Numbered from the stretch's first letter, positions 33,856 through 43,246 are shown. The stretch is DNA of 64,000 bases from JBHYDC01 sp051861205 (GCA_051861205.1 JBHYDC010000012.1:1-64000); one strand, 5' to 3'. The notes: generated from the letters alone by a model not told the origin. Made by a program: numbers and translations.

Positions 33856-34683
33856 ATGTGTGATCATTGTGTAATGGAAAGCGTCAAACAGCGTATGCTG
33901 TCGCGGCGTGGGCTTTTCTCGGGCCTTGCCGCGGCAGCCGCGGCGACCACCTTGTCGGCTGTCATGCCTGCGCCTGTTTTCGCAGCCGAAGTTGCCGCCA
34001 CCGGCAAGCCCTTTGACCTTACGCATGAACTGCACCCGGACTTCCCGACCTTTTTCGGGGCTCAGCAATTCTTCGCCGAGCAGAAGTTCAATTACGCCGA
34101 ACACAAGTTCAACCTCTTTGAACTGCGTGTGAACGAGCATACCGGCACCCATGTCGACGCGCCGCTGCATTTCTCGGCCGACGGCCAGAGCGTGGCTGAA
34201 ATCCCGGTCGAAAGCCTGATCGTGCCGCTGTCGATCATCGATATCCGCGCCAAGGCCGACGCCGATGCCGACGCGCAGCTGACGCCGGACGATATCAAAG
34301 CGTGGACCGCCGCGAATGGTCCGCTGCCCAAGGGCGGGGCCGTGGCCATGCTGTCGGGCTGGGACGCGCATGTTGCAACCGCCAAGTATCGCAATGCCGA
34401 CGATGCCAAGGTCATGCATTTCCCCGGCTTCCATGTGGAGGCCGCGCAGCTTTTGATCGAGGACGGCAATACCGTCGGCATCGTGTCGGACACCCTGTCG
34501 CTCGATTTCGGCAAGTCGCCCGATTTCGCGACCCATTATGGCTGGCTCCCCACCGGACGGTGGGGCGTTGAATGCGCCGCCAATCTCGCGGCGCTGCCGG
34601 CAAAGGGCGCGACGCTGATCGTCGGTGCGCCCAAGCATCGCGGCGGGACGGGCGGACCGGCGCGCGTTCTGGCCATCGCCTGA
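33856..34683 (+). CDS. Tat-exported cyclase family protein
   Basis: A 275-residue protein of the cyclase/kynurenine-formamidase-like family. The metal motif HTGTHVDAPLH (residues 95-105 approximately) is intact. The N-terminus has a twin-arginine signal (SRRGLFSG followed by a hydrophobic Ala-rich stretch to about residue 43), so it folds in the cytoplasm and is exported. An unusual MCDHCVMES leader with two cysteines precedes the Tat motif. Family members hydrolyse cyclic amides or formamides; the substrate here is unknown. An AhpD-like gene follows 50 nt downstream, probably in the same operon. Confidence 0.88.
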   Translation: MCDHCVMESVKQRMLSRRGLFSGLAAAAAATTLSAVMPAPVFAAEVAATGKPFDLTHELHPDFPTFFGAQQFFAEQKFNYAEHKFNLFELRVNEHTGTHVDAPLHFSADGQSVAEIPVESLIVPLSIIDIRAKADADADAQLTPDDIKAWTAANGPLPKGGAVAMLSGWDAHVATAKYRNADDAKVMHFPGFHVEAAQLLIEDGNTVGIVSDTLSLDFGKSPDFATHYGWLPTGRWGVECAANLAALPAKGATLIVGAPKHRGGTGGPARVLAIA

Positions 34684-34733
34684 CCTTAAAGCTGCCGGGC
34701 CGCCTCGGTGGCCCGGCGATTCTGGAGCGCGTC

Positions 34734-35135
34734 ATGTCCCTCGTTCGCATTCTCACCGACGACGAACTTTCGCCGGAGGCGGCCGCCGTGTTCGCGGACA
34801 TCCGGGCGACGCGCAAGACGGAGTTCGTGAACAACTTCTGGCGCTCGCTGGCCCACGACCCCGCGCTTTTGAAACGTACCTGGGAAAGCCTGAGGGCTGT
34901 GATGGGCGAGGGGTCCATCGACCCCAAGGTGAAGGAGATGATCTACATCGCGGTTTCCATCGCCAATGGCTGCGAATACTGCATCCGCTCGCATACCGCC
35001 GCAGCACGGGCGAAGGGCCTCGACGACGCCGAGTTCATGGAACTTGCGGCCATCGTGGGTATGGCGAGCGAGACGAACCGGCTGGCGATCGCGCTGCAAG
35101 TACCGGTCGACGATGTGTTCAAAGCTGTACCGTAA
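34734..35135 (+). CDS. Carboxymuconolactone decarboxylase/AhpD-like protein
   Basis: A 133-residue helical protein of the carboxymuconolactone decarboxylase family. The motif CEYCIRSH contains the redox-active C-x-x-C and downstream His of AhpD-type alkylhydroperoxidases, so a peroxide-reducing role is more likely than a decarboxylase. ATG 34734 has GGAG upstream. It follows the Tat-exported cyclase gene on the same strand. It has no signal peptide and stays in the cytoplasm, unlike its neighbour. Confidence 0.88.
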   Translation: MSLVRILTDDELSPEAAAVFADIRATRKTEFVNNFWRSLAHDPALLKRTWESLRAVMGEGSIDPKVKEMIYIAVSIANGCEYCIRSHTAAARAKGLDDAEFMELAAIVGMASETNRLAIALQVPVDDVFKAVP

Positions 35136-35247
35136 CCGCCCGCGACTTCCGCGCATCTCGACAGACCGCGCCACGGGGCCTAGCCTGCTGGGCCTGTGAG
35201 GGGCTCGTGCGGCGAGCCCTTGCCCCTTGAGATTGCGCGAAAAGTCC

Positions 35248-36684
35248 ATGCTCGTTCGCCCCCTCTCGCTCCGCGACCCAGTGGAAGCCGTGCGCCGGCT
35301 GCGTGGCCTTCCCAACCTCACCTTCCTCGACAGCGCGATGGGGCACCCGACGCTGGGGCGGTTCTCCTTCTTGGCCGCCGATCCCTTCGCGACCTTCCGG
35401 GTGGAGGGCGGCGTGGTCACCTGGAACGGGGTGGCGGTGTCCCTGCCGGACGGGCCGCATGCGGGGTTCGGCGCGCATGCGCTGGATGTGCTGAAGGAAA
35501 AGCTTGCCGCCTACCGCATGCCGAGCGTGCCGGGCCTGCCGCCGTTTCAGGGCGGGGCGGCGGGGTATTTCGGCTATGATTTCGGGCGGGAGCTTGAGCG
35601 GCTGCCGGTGCCGGACAGGCTTCAACCCGGCATTCCCCAGATCGAATTGCATTTCTATGACGTCGTGCTCTCCTTCGATCACCGGGAGAACAAGGCGTGG
35701 CTGATCTCGACGGGCTGGCCGGAGACGGACGCCGCGCTGCGGGACCACCGCGCGGCCGAGCGGGCGCAGCGCTTCGAGGCGCTGCTGGCGGAGCCCCCCA
35801 CGCTCACCGAGGGCCGGGCGACCGCGCCGCTCGATTGGCGCTCCACCTTCACGCGCGCGGGCTATGAGGCGGCGGTGGCGCGCACGGTGGATTACATCCT
35901 CGCCGGCGATATCTTCCAGGCCAACATCGCTCAGCGCTACTCCGCCGCGCTGCCGGAGGATTTCGATCCGTGGGCGTTCTATCGCCGGCTGCGGGTCATG
36001 AACCCGGCCACCTTCGCCGCGTTTTTGGACTATGGCCGCGTCAAGATCGCCTCCTCGTCGCCCGAACGCTTCTCGCAGGTCTACGACGGGCGGGTCGAGA
36101 CGCGGCCGATCAAGGGCACCATCCGCCGTTCGCCTGATCCGGCCGAGGATAAGCGCAACGCGGAAATCCTGCTCGCCTCGGAAAAGGACCGGGCGGAAAA
36201 CGTCATGATCGTCGATCTCCTTCGCAACGATCTCTCACGGGTCTGCAAGCCGCACACGGTGCATGTGCCGCAGCTCAACGGGCTGGAAAGCTACGCCACG
36301 GTGCATCATCTGGTCTCGGTGGTGTCCGGCGTGCTGGAGCCGGGCCGGGATGTCGTGGACCTTGTCGGCGCCGCCTTCCCCGGCGGCTCGATCACCGGCG
36401 CGCCGAAGATTCGCGCGATGGAGATCATCACGGACATCGAGCGCATCGAACGCGGGGTCTACTGCGGCTCGATCGGCTATCTCGGCTTCGACGGCGCAGC
36501 GGATCTGAACATCGCCATCCGCACGGTGACGCTGGCGAACGGCGAGGCGGTGGTATGGGCGGGCGGCGGCATCACGGCGCTGTCGGAGCCGGGGGCCGAA
36601 TACGACGAGAGCGTCGTCAAAGCCCGCCGCGTGCTGGAGGCCTTCGCGCTCGATAACCCCGATAGCGGGGAGGGTTCGTCATGA
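35248..36684 (+). CDS. pabB: Aminodeoxychorismate synthase component I
   Basis: A 478-residue chorismate-utilising enzyme. The C-terminal catalytic block has PIKGTIRR with the key lysine, KDRAENVMIVDLLRNDLSRVC, and a final GGSITGAPK. With PabA it converts chorismate and glutamine to 4-amino-4-deoxychorismate for folate. PIKGT rather than PIAGT indicates PabB and not TrpE. ATG 35248 is taken; a TTG seven codons earlier is possible. The stop overlaps the pabA start (ATGA), so the genes are coupled. Confidence 0.93.
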   Translation: MLVRPLSLRDPVEAVRRLRGLPNLTFLDSAMGHPTLGRFSFLAADPFATFRVEGGVVTWNGVAVSLPDGPHAGFGAHALDVLKEKLAAYRMPSVPGLPPFQGGAAGYFGYDFGRELERLPVPDRLQPGIPQIELHFYDVVLSFDHRENKAWLISTGWPETDAALRDHRAAERAQRFEALLAEPPTLTEGRATAPLDWRSTFTRAGYEAAVARTVDYILAGDIFQANIAQRYSAALPEDFDPWAFYRRLRVMNPATFAAFLDYGRVKIASSSPERFSQVYDGRVETRPIKGTIRRSPDPAEDKRNAEILLASEKDRAENVMIVDLLRNDLSRVCKPHTVHVPQLNGLESYATVHHLVSVVSGVLEPGRDVVDLVGAAFPGGSITGAPKIRAMEIITDIERIERGVYCGSIGYLGFDGAADLNIAIRTVTLANGEAVVWAGGGITALSEPGAEYDESVVKARRVLEAFALDNPDSGEGSS

Positions 36685-37271
36685 TCCTCGTCATCGACAA
36701 TTACGACAGCTTCGTCGGCAACGTCACGCGCTATATCCGCGAGCTTGGCGAAGACGCCATGGTGCTGCGCAACGACGCGGTAAGCGTCGACGAAATCCAG
36801 GCGATGCGTCCGCGCGCGATTGTCATCTCGCCAGGGCCTTGCACGCCGCGGGAGGCGGGGGTGTCGAACCGGGTCGTCGCGGCGCTCAGCGGGCGGGTGC
36901 CGATCCTCGGCATTTGTCTTGGCCACCAATGTATCGGCGACGTGTTCGGCGGCCGGGTGGTTCGCGCCCGCGAGCCGGCGCACGGTCGCGCCTCGCAGGT
37001 GACGCATGGCGGCACGGATGTATTTCGCGGGCTGCCCAATCCGGTACGCGTCGGGCGTTATCACTCGCTTATCGTGGAACTGGACGAGCCTTCGCCGCTC
37101 GTCGTCACCGCGCGGTCCGAGCGGGGCGAGGTGATGGGGCTGGCGCACCGCGAACACCCCACCTTCGGCGTGCAGTTTCACCCCGAAAGCATTCTCACCG
37201 AAGGCGGGCATGCGATGCTGGCGAACTTCCTTCAGATCGCCGCGCGCTTTGCCGAGGAGAGCGTGGCGTGA
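36681..37271 (+). CDS. pabA: Aminodeoxychorismate synthase glutaminase component
   Basis: A 196-residue class I glutamine amidotransferase. The triad is C79 (GICLGHQ), H167 and E169 (FHPES). It supplies ammonia to PabB. The sequence could equally be TrpG, as the two are interchangeable in many bacteria, but it lies between pabB and pabC with 4-nt overlaps on both sides, so PabA is preferred. Confidence 0.93.
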   Translation: MILVIDNYDSFVGNVTRYIRELGEDAMVLRNDAVSVDEIQAMRPRAIVISPGPCTPREAGVSNRVVAALSGRVPILGICLGHQCIGDVFGGRVVRAREPAHGRASQVTHGGTDVFRGLPNPVRVGRYHSLIVELDEPSPLVVTARSERGEVMGLAHREHPTFGVQFHPESILTEGGHAMLANFLQIAARFAEESVA

Positions 37272-38119
37272 TCCTCCTCAACGGCGTCTTTCATGAGGGC
37301 ACCACGGCCCCCTTCGACGTCACCGATCGCGGCCTGACGCTGGGCGATGGGCTGTTCGAGACGATGCCGGTTTTCGGCGGCAAGCCCTTCCGCCTTGCTG
37401 ATCACCTGGACCGATTGGAGCGCGGCCTGCGCCTTCTCGGCTTCGCCGTCGCCCGCGCCCGGCTGGAAGCGGATCTAGCGGCGATGGCTGCGCGCGCCGG
37501 CTCATCCGGCGTTCTGCGCCTCACGGTGACGCGCGGCGCGGGTGCGCGCGGTCTCGCCCCGTCGCCGGACCCCGCGCCGGCGGTGATCGTCACGCTGGCG
37601 CCGTTCAACCCGGCGCTGGTGTTCGAGCCCGCTACGCTCGCCACCGCGTCGGTTCGGCGAAACGATCGCTCGCCCGTCTCGCGGCTGAAGGCGTTGCCCT
37701 ATCTCGACAACGTCCTTGCGCTGCAAGAGGCGATCCGGGCCGGCGCCAAGGACGCGCTGATGCTGAACACGGCGGATCATGTGGCCTGCTCGTCGGTCGC
37801 CAACGTCTTCCGCATCAAGGACGATCGCCTGGAAACGCCGCCCCTGGAGGATGGTGTGCTCGACGGCATCACGCGGCGGCTGGTGCTGGATCATGCGGTG
37901 GGGCTTGGCTTCAAACCGGCCGAATGCTCGCTCACGCCGGGTGATCTGATGGCCGCCGATGCGGTGTTTCTCACCAACTCCGTGCGCCTCATTCAGCCGG
38001 TGGCGGTGCTGGATGGGCGGTCGCTTGCTACGAATGACGGGCCGGCGCGCATCTTGGCCGCGCTGAAGCGGTTGATATCAGCCGATCATGCAACTTCCGG
38101 CACCGTTGCGCCGTTCTGA
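37268..38119 (+). CDS. pabC: Aminodeoxychorismate lyase (class IV aminotransferase)
   Basis: A 283-residue PLP enzyme of fold type IV. The block RGLTLGDGLFETM at the N-terminus and SRLKALPYLDNVLALQEA carrying the PLP lysine are diagnostic. It splits aminodeoxychorismate into p-aminobenzoate and pyruvate. The GTG start overlaps the pabA stop by three bases, so pabBAC forms a tight translationally coupled operon. A branched-chain or D-amino acid aminotransferase is a formal alternative, excluded mainly by the context. Confidence 0.88.
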   Translation: MILLNGVFHEGTTAPFDVTDRGLTLGDGLFETMPVFGGKPFRLADHLDRLERGLRLLGFAVARARLEADLAAMAARAGSSGVLRLTVTRGAGARGLAPSPDPAPAVIVTLAPFNPALVFEPATLATASVRRNDRSPVSRLKALPYLDNVLALQEAIRAGAKDALMLNTADHVACSSVANVFRIKDDRLETPPLEDGVLDGITRRLVLDHAVGLGFKPAECSLTPGDLMAADAVFLTNSVRLIQPVAVLDGRSLATNDGPARILAALKRLISADHATSGTVAPF

Positions 38120-38182
38120 CCTAGATCATAGCGGACGGCCTTATCCCCGGCCAAGGTCTGAATGGTTATGGGGGAGGCCTTG

Positions 38183-39190
38183 ATGGGGCGGAATGGGATT
38201 GTCGGATTGGTCGTGGCGCTCGCGCTGGCCGCCGGCGGTTACATCTATCTGAGCGAGCGTCCGGTGGCGGTGACCACCGTTGCCGTCACCACAGGCACCG
38301 CCGCCGAAGTGGTCTACGCCAGCGGCGTCGTGGAGCCGAAGACCTGGGCGAAGGTCACCAGCCTTGTGCGCGAACGCATCGTCGAGGTCTGCGGCTGCGA
38401 GGGCCAGCCGGTTGCGGCCGGGGCGCTTCTCGTCCGCCTCGACGATAGCGAGGTGCGCGCCAATATGCGTGAGCTTGATGCCCGCCGCACCCTTCTCCTG
38501 AAGGAACTCGACCGCGCCGCCGCCCTGTTCGAGCGCAATGTCGGCTCGCGTCAGATGTGGGAGCGCGCCAGCGCCGCTCTCTCCGAGAACGAGGCCTCGC
38601 TCGCCGCCTTGCAGGAAAAGAGCAACGAGCACCGGATCACCGCGCCGATCGCCGGCGACGTGTTGCGCCTCGATGCCTCTGTCGGCGAGATCGTGGAGCC
38701 CGGCGAGGAGATCGCCTGGGTCGGCCAGCCGCGACCGCTGGAAGTGGTCGCGGAGGTCAACGAGGAGGATATCCCGCGCGTTAAGACCGGGCAGAAGGTG
38801 CTGCTGCGCTCGGATGCCTATGTCGGTCAGGCGCTGGCGGGAACCGTTGGAACCATCACGCCGAAGGGCGATCCGGTGGCGAAAACCTACCGGGTGCGGA
38901 TTGCGCTTCCCAATGATACGCCCCTTTTCATCGGCATGACGGTGGATGCCAATGTGGTGATCCGCGAGGTGCCGGACCGCGTGATCGTGCCGGTCGCCGC
39001 GCTCACCGCTTCCAAGGTCGCCGTCGTCGAAAACGGGCGGATGGTGGAGCGCAGCGTGAAGCTCGGCATCCGGGGCCTTGAAACCGCCGAGGTCACCGAA
39101 GGGTTGGCCTCCGGCGACCAGGTGGTGATGCCGATCCCGGAGGGCCTGACGCCCGGCGACCGGGTGGTGGTGCGAGAGGCGGGATCATGA
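38183..39190 (+). CDS. HlyD/RND-type periplasmic adaptor subunit
   Basis: A 335-residue membrane-fusion protein. One N-terminal helix (about 5-23) anchors it. A lipoyl/barrel-sandwich domain, a short coiled coil (about 95-145) and a C-terminal beta-barrel follow, as in MacA-like adaptors. ATG 38183 is preceded by GGGGAGG and is preferred over two upstream ATGs. Permease and ATPase genes follow with 4-nt overlaps. The complex resembles MacAB or LolCDE-type tripartite machines that work by ATP-driven mechanotransmission; the cargo is unknown. Confidence 0.9.
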   Translation: MGRNGIVGLVVALALAAGGYIYLSERPVAVTTVAVTTGTAAEVVYASGVVEPKTWAKVTSLVRERIVEVCGCEGQPVAAGALLVRLDDSEVRANMRELDARRTLLLKELDRAAALFERNVGSRQMWERASAALSENEASLAALQEKSNEHRITAPIAGDVLRLDASVGEIVEPGEEIAWVGQPRPLEVVAEVNEEDIPRVKTGQKVLLRSDAYVGQALAGTVGTITPKGDPVAKTYRVRIALPNDTPLFIGMTVDANVVIREVPDRVIVPVAALTASKVAVVENGRMVERSVKLGIRGLETAEVTEGLASGDQVVMPIPEGLTPGDRVVVREAGS

Positions 39191-40428
39191 TCCGGCTGCT
39201 CATCGAATTGGCGATCACCCATGTCGCCGGGCGCGGCCGGCAGACGGCCGTTTCGGTTGCGGGCGTCGCGCTCGGCGTCGGCTTTTCGATCGCGATGGCA
39301 GCGCTGATGCAGGGCTCGCAGAATGATCTGATGGATACGCTAGTGGAGGAATACCCCCACGTCACCGTAACCGTGGACACCAAAAAGCCGCCCCGCCAGC
39401 CGGCCGAGGAGGTGTTCCAGGCGACGTCCTACTCGGGCCTGCGCCCACGCGAGGACCGGCGCGGCATCCTGAACCCCGTCGCGGTGGAGGCATCGCTGCG
39501 CTCGTGGATCCCCGGCAACATCGCCTCGACCATGAATATCGAGGCCGTGGCCCGCTACGGCGGCACCGACAAGGGGCTGCGGCTCATCGGCATCGTGCCG
39601 GACGAATACTCCGATGTTTCCACCCTCGCCGACAAGATGGAGGCCGGCACGCTCGACGATCTGAAAGCGGTGACGTCGGGGATCATCCTCGGCGACGGGG
39701 CGGCGGAAGACCTCGGCGTTGCAACCGGCAGCACCATCTCGGTCGCGTCCTCGCTTGGCGTGAAGCGCGATTTCAAGGTGGTGGGCATCTTCAACTCCGG
39801 CGTGTCGGCGGAGGATAACGGCCTTGGCTACATCACCCTGAAAAACGCGCAGACGCTGGCAGGCCAGATCGGCGGGGTCAATTCCATGCGGCTGCGGCTC
39901 CAAGACCCTTACGCCGCCGACGGTATCGCCCGGCGCATCGAGGCGACCTCCGGGCTCGACGCGGAATCCTGGGAGGAGGCGAACCAATCCTTCCTGGAGG
40001 CGATCCTCGTGCGCAACACCATCATGTACACGGTGGTGGGCGCGATCCTCTTGGTGGCGGGGTTCGGTATCTACAACATCGTCTCTACCATCACCCACGA
40101 GAAGGCGCGCGACATCGCCATCTTGAAATCGCTCGGCTTTTCGGCTGGCGACATGCGGCGGCTGTTTCTGATGGAGGGGCTCGCCATGGGCATCGCGGGC
40201 TCCTTGCTCGGCTGGGCGATCGGCTATGGCCTCACGCAAGTGCTCGCCTCGATCCGCTTCGAGATCAAGGCCGAGGTGGAGATGACCCATTTGCCTGTCG
40301 TGGTGGAGCCGCTGCATTACGCCATCGCCGCGGCCTTCGCCGTGCTTTCGGCGGCGGTTGCGGGCTATCTCCCGGCGCGAAAGGCGGCGTCCCTCAACCC
40401 CGTCGACATCATCCGGGGGGCGACATGA
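39187..40428 (+). CDS. FtsX/MacB-type ABC transporter permease
   Basis: A 413-residue permease with four membrane helices: one near the N-terminus, three at the C-terminus (from about 280), and a periplasmic domain of about 230 residues between. This is the type VII (MacB/FtsX/LolC) topology. The nucleotide-binding domain is a separate gene 4 nt downstream. There is no LolCE signature that would allow a firm lipoprotein-release assignment. Confidence 0.9.
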   Translation: MIRLLIELAITHVAGRGRQTAVSVAGVALGVGFSIAMAALMQGSQNDLMDTLVEEYPHVTVTVDTKKPPRQPAEEVFQATSYSGLRPREDRRGILNPVAVEASLRSWIPGNIASTMNIEAVARYGGTDKGLRLIGIVPDEYSDVSTLADKMEAGTLDDLKAVTSGIILGDGAAEDLGVATGSTISVASSLGVKRDFKVVGIFNSGVSAEDNGLGYITLKNAQTLAGQIGGVNSMRLRLQDPYAADGIARRIEATSGLDAESWEEANQSFLEAILVRNTIMYTVVGAILLVAGFGIYNIVSTITHEKARDIAILKSLGFSAGDMRRLFLMEGLAMGIAGSLLGWAIGYGLTQVLASIRFEIKAEVEMTHLPVVVEPLHYAIAAAFAVLSAAVAGYLPARKAASLNPVDIIRGAT

Positions 40429-41153
40429 GCGATGTGCTGGTCGAAGCGATCCATGCCACGCGCGTGCTCGAAGGCGTCGTACCGGTCACGCTGGTGAAGG
40501 ATGTGACGCTTGCCGTGGGGCAGGGGGAATTCGTGGCGATCACGGGTCCGTCCGGCTCGGGCAAATCCTCGCTGCTCTACCTGCTCGGACTTCTCGATCA
40601 TCCGACCTCGGGCGAAGTGCGGATCGGCGGCAAGCCCACCGCCGGCATGAGCGACGACGCCCGCGCGCGGCTCCGGTTGGAGACCATCGGCTTCGTCTTC
40701 CAATTCCATTTTCTGCTGCCCGAATTCAGCGTGATCGACAATGTGACGATCCCGATGCGCCGGCTCGGCCGCCTCTCGCGGCCAGCGATGAGGGCGCGGG
40801 CGGAGGAAGTGCTGTCGGCGCTCGGCCTTGCCGACCATATGCAAAAGCGGCCGGATCAGCTTTCCGGCGGCCAGCGCCAGCGGGTAGCGGTTGCCCGCGC
40901 GCTCGCCAACGATCCGCCGCTGGTGCTCGCCGACGAGCCGACCGGTTCGCTTGATTCCAAATCCACCGAGCAGGTATTCCAAATCCTCTCCGACATCGTG
41001 GAGAAGCAGGGCCGCACGGTGATCGCCGTTACCCACGACCTCAACCTCGCCGCCCGCATGCACCGCCGGGTGCACCTGGTGGACGGCATGGTGATGCAGG
41101 ATGCGGCGGCGGCGAGCACCGCCTTCGCGGAGGCCGGCACGGTTCGCGGCTGA
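40425..41153 (+). CDS. ABC transporter ATP-binding protein (MacB/LolD-like)
   Basis: A 242-residue ATPase with Walker A GPSGSGKSSLL, signature LSGGQRQRVAVARAL and Walker B with LADEPTGSLD. The TGSLDS block is typical of MacB/LolD-type ATPases. It powers the FtsX-like permease encoded just upstream; the coding ends overlap by four bases. Its stop is 92 nt from the ccdA start. Confidence 0.95.
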   Translation: MSDVLVEAIHATRVLEGVVPVTLVKDVTLAVGQGEFVAITGPSGSGKSSLLYLLGLLDHPTSGEVRIGGKPTAGMSDDARARLRLETIGFVFQFHFLLPEFSVIDNVTIPMRRLGRLSRPAMRARAEEVLSALGLADHMQKRPDQLSGGQRQRVAVARALANDPPLVLADEPTGSLDSKSTEQVFQILSDIVEKQGRTVIAVTHDLNLAARMHRRVHLVDGMVMQDAAAASTAFAEAGTVRG

Positions 41154-41245
41154 ACGGGAACGTGAACGGAGGCGGTGGTCTGGCGGCCTCGACGGCGCGG
41201 GCGCCCTCGGCTAGAAAACCCCATCCTTCACGACCGGAAGTCCTC

Positions 41246-41986
41246 ATGGAAACCGACGTCACCGTGGTTGCAGCGTTCGGAGCCGGTCTCCTGTCGTTTC
41301 TCAGCCCCTGCGTGCTGCCGCTGGTGCCGCCTTATCTTGGCTATCTCGCCGGGGCGTCGATCGAGGAATTGACGGGCAAGGAGGGGGAGCGCCGGATCGG
41401 GCGGGCCCGTGTGGTGGGGTTGGCGGCCGCCTTCGTGCTCGGCTTCTCCACGGTGTTCATCACGCTCGGCGCAACCGCCTCGGTGTTCGGCCAGCTTCTG
41501 ATGCGATGGTCCTACGAGCTTGGCATTGTGGCCGGCGTCGTCATCATCATCATGGGGCTGCATTTCCTCGGGGTCTTCCGCGTGGCGCTGTTCTACCGCG
41601 AGGCAAGGTTTCGCGCTCAAGGCGCCAAGGCGGGGCCGGTTGGGGCCTATGTGCTCGGCCTTGCCTTCGCCTTCGGCTGGACGCCCTGCATCGGGCCGAT
41701 CCTATCGGGCATTCTCGCCGTCGCCGGCTCGCGCGATACGGTGGGGGAGGGTGCGTTCCTGCTCGGCGTCTATTCGGCGGGCCTTGGCGTTCCCTTCATC
41801 GCGGCGGCGCTGTTTGCCGGGCCCTTCGTTGCTTTCCTCAAGCATTTCCGCGCCCATTTCGACCGGGTGGAAAAGGCGATGGGCGTGGTGCTGATCGCGA
41901 CCGGCATCATGTTCCTGACCGGCCAGATGCAGCAGATTTCCTTCTGGATGCTGGAAACCTTCCCCGCCCTTTCGCGCCTCGGCTAA
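41246..41986 (+). CDS. ccdA: Cytochrome c biogenesis protein CcdA
   Basis: A 246-residue membrane protein with six helices. The redox cysteines are C22 in LSPCVLPLVPP and C148 in WTPCIGPIL. CcdA passes electrons from cytoplasmic thioredoxin to periplasmic thiol proteins that keep apocytochrome c or other cysteine proteins reduced. An upstream extension of the frame lacks family similarity and is rejected. It lies 92 nt after the transporter genes and may share their transcript. No other ccm/ccs genes are in the window. Confidence 0.93.
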   Translation: METDVTVVAAFGAGLLSFLSPCVLPLVPPYLGYLAGASIEELTGKEGERRIGRARVVGLAAAFVLGFSTVFITLGATASVFGQLLMRWSYELGIVAGVVIIIMGLHFLGVFRVALFYREARFRAQGAKAGPVGAYVLGLAFAFGWTPCIGPILSGILAVAGSRDTVGEGAFLLGVYSAGLGVPFIAAALFAGPFVAFLKHFRAHFDRVEKAMGVVLIATGIMFLTGQMQQISFWMLETFPALSRLG

Positions 41987-42757
41987 TCAGCGCGTGGCGA
42001 TGTCTTGGCCGAGGTAGAAGGCGGGCAGGCAACTCACGCCCGACTTTTCCACCACGGTACAGCGCTTGGAGGCCGCCTCGGCGTTTGGGAACGGCCCGGC
42101 GACGAGCAAAAGCTCCGTCCGGCCATCGCGGTCGCGCACGGTGGCGAGCGCTTCGAGATCCCCGAACAGATACGGGTCGTCCTCCTGGAAGCGCGCCCAT
42201 CCCTCTTTCAGCGCCGAAAGATCGCTGTAGGTGCCGATTTCGATGCCGAATTGGGTGCGGGGCAGGGCGAGGCTTCCGTCGGCTTCGTCGATGGCGGCGT
42301 CGCCCGGCAGTTCGGGAATGGACGCAGCCGGTTGCGAAGCCGGCATGGCGGGGCGCGCGTCGACGCTGCCGGTCAGTTCGGAAAACTTGTTGTCGAGCTG
42401 GGTGATCCGGTCCGACAACATTCCGACCTGATTGCGAAGGCTGTCGAGGCCCTGCCGCAACGCGGAATTCTCGACGCGAATTGCCACAATATCGTTCGGC
42501 GGATTCCCGTCGATCGGCTGCATTCCGGAAACGAGGTCGCTTGCGCCCGCAGCATCGAAATTTCGGTTTGCGAGTTGGTCGGCGCCCAAGGCTGCGGTTT
42601 GCGCTCCATTATAGTCAGGGGTGCCGTAGTGCCACGCGACTAAGGCCATCATCAACGAGAAGAGGGCCACTGCGGACCAACTCAAGACGACAAACCTTGT
42701 CGGCTCCGACAAGTCGGCTCCGCTTGGATCATACGGGTCTGATCCTCTCCCCCTCAC
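41987..42757 (-). CDS. Membrane-anchored SPOR-like protein
   Basis: A 256-residue protein. One membrane helix (about 22-43) anchors it. Residues about 90-130 form a coiled coil. The C-terminal region from about 167 has the pattern of a SPOR-type domain, ending in AGPFPNAEAASKRCTVVEKSGVSCLPAFY. SPOR domains bind septal, denuded peptidoglycan, so a role in the division zone is a reasonable inference. GTG start with GAGG upstream. Convergent with ccdA, with directly adjacent stops. Confidence 0.7.
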   Translation of the reverse strand: MRGRGSDPYDPSGADLSEPTRFVVLSWSAVALFSLMMALVAWHYGTPDYNGAQTAALGADQLANRNFDAAGASDLVSGMQPIDGNPPNDIVAIRVENSALRQGLDSLRNQVGMLSDRITQLDNKFSELTGSVDARPAMPASQPAASIPELPGDAAIDEADGSLALPRTQFGIEIGTYSDLSALKEGWARFQEDDPYLFGDLEALATVRDRDGRTELLLVAGPFPNAEAASKRCTVVEKSGVSCLPAFYLGQDIATR

Positions 42758-42889
42758 GCTGCCGCCTCAACCCTTGGACCTTGCTCACGTCAAGTTTCGT
42801 GATGCATCGCTTTAATCTGAAGGGAACTCGTTGATTCTCTCAAGCTTTGTGTTGCCGCGACGCAGGATTCAAGGGGTTTTTCCCGCCTG

Positions 42890-43246
42890 TCAGGTGTCCG
42901 GGCGGGTTGCAACATATCCGCCGCTCGCAATCAGCACCGCCGCGACCAAGAGACTGGCCCAGAGGTCCGGCTTGACGGTCAGGTGGAAGATCACGAATCC
43001 TACCGCCATTCCGCTGATCGCAAGCTTCTTGGCCGGCGGCGCGATGGCCCCGTGATCGCGCCATCGCATCAGCGCCGGGCCGAAACGGGGATGGTCGAGC
43101 AGCCTCTTTTCCAGGCGCGGGGAGGACTTGGCGAATGAGCCGGCGGCTAGGATCACGAAGATCGTGGAGGGAACGACCGGAAGAAATGCACCGACGATCG
43201 CCAGACCCAGAAACGCGATGCCCGCCATCAGGAAAAGGATTCGCAT
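42890..43246 (-). CDS. DUF454 (YbaN-like) inner membrane protein
   Basis: A 118-residue protein with three hydrophobic segments: about 4-22, 26-42, and a pair near 75-112. The block GLAIVGAFLPVVPSTIFVILAAGSFAKSSPR matches the DUF454 (YbaN) family. Function is unknown. It is a single gene between the SPOR-like protein gene and the divergent DUF502 gene. Confidence 0.85.
   Translation of the reverse strand: MRILFLMAGIAFLGLAIVGAFLPVVPSTIFVILAAGSFAKSSPRLEKRLLDHPRFGPALMRWRDHGAIAPPAKKLAISGMAVGFVIFHLTVKPDLWASLLVAAVLIASGGYVATRPDT

Noticed and set aside
36839..37267. Frame upstream of pabC that would fuse it to a long N-terminal extension
   Set aside because: It is an out-of-frame shadow of pabA. 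The GTG at 37268 overlapping the pabA stop is the natural pabC start.
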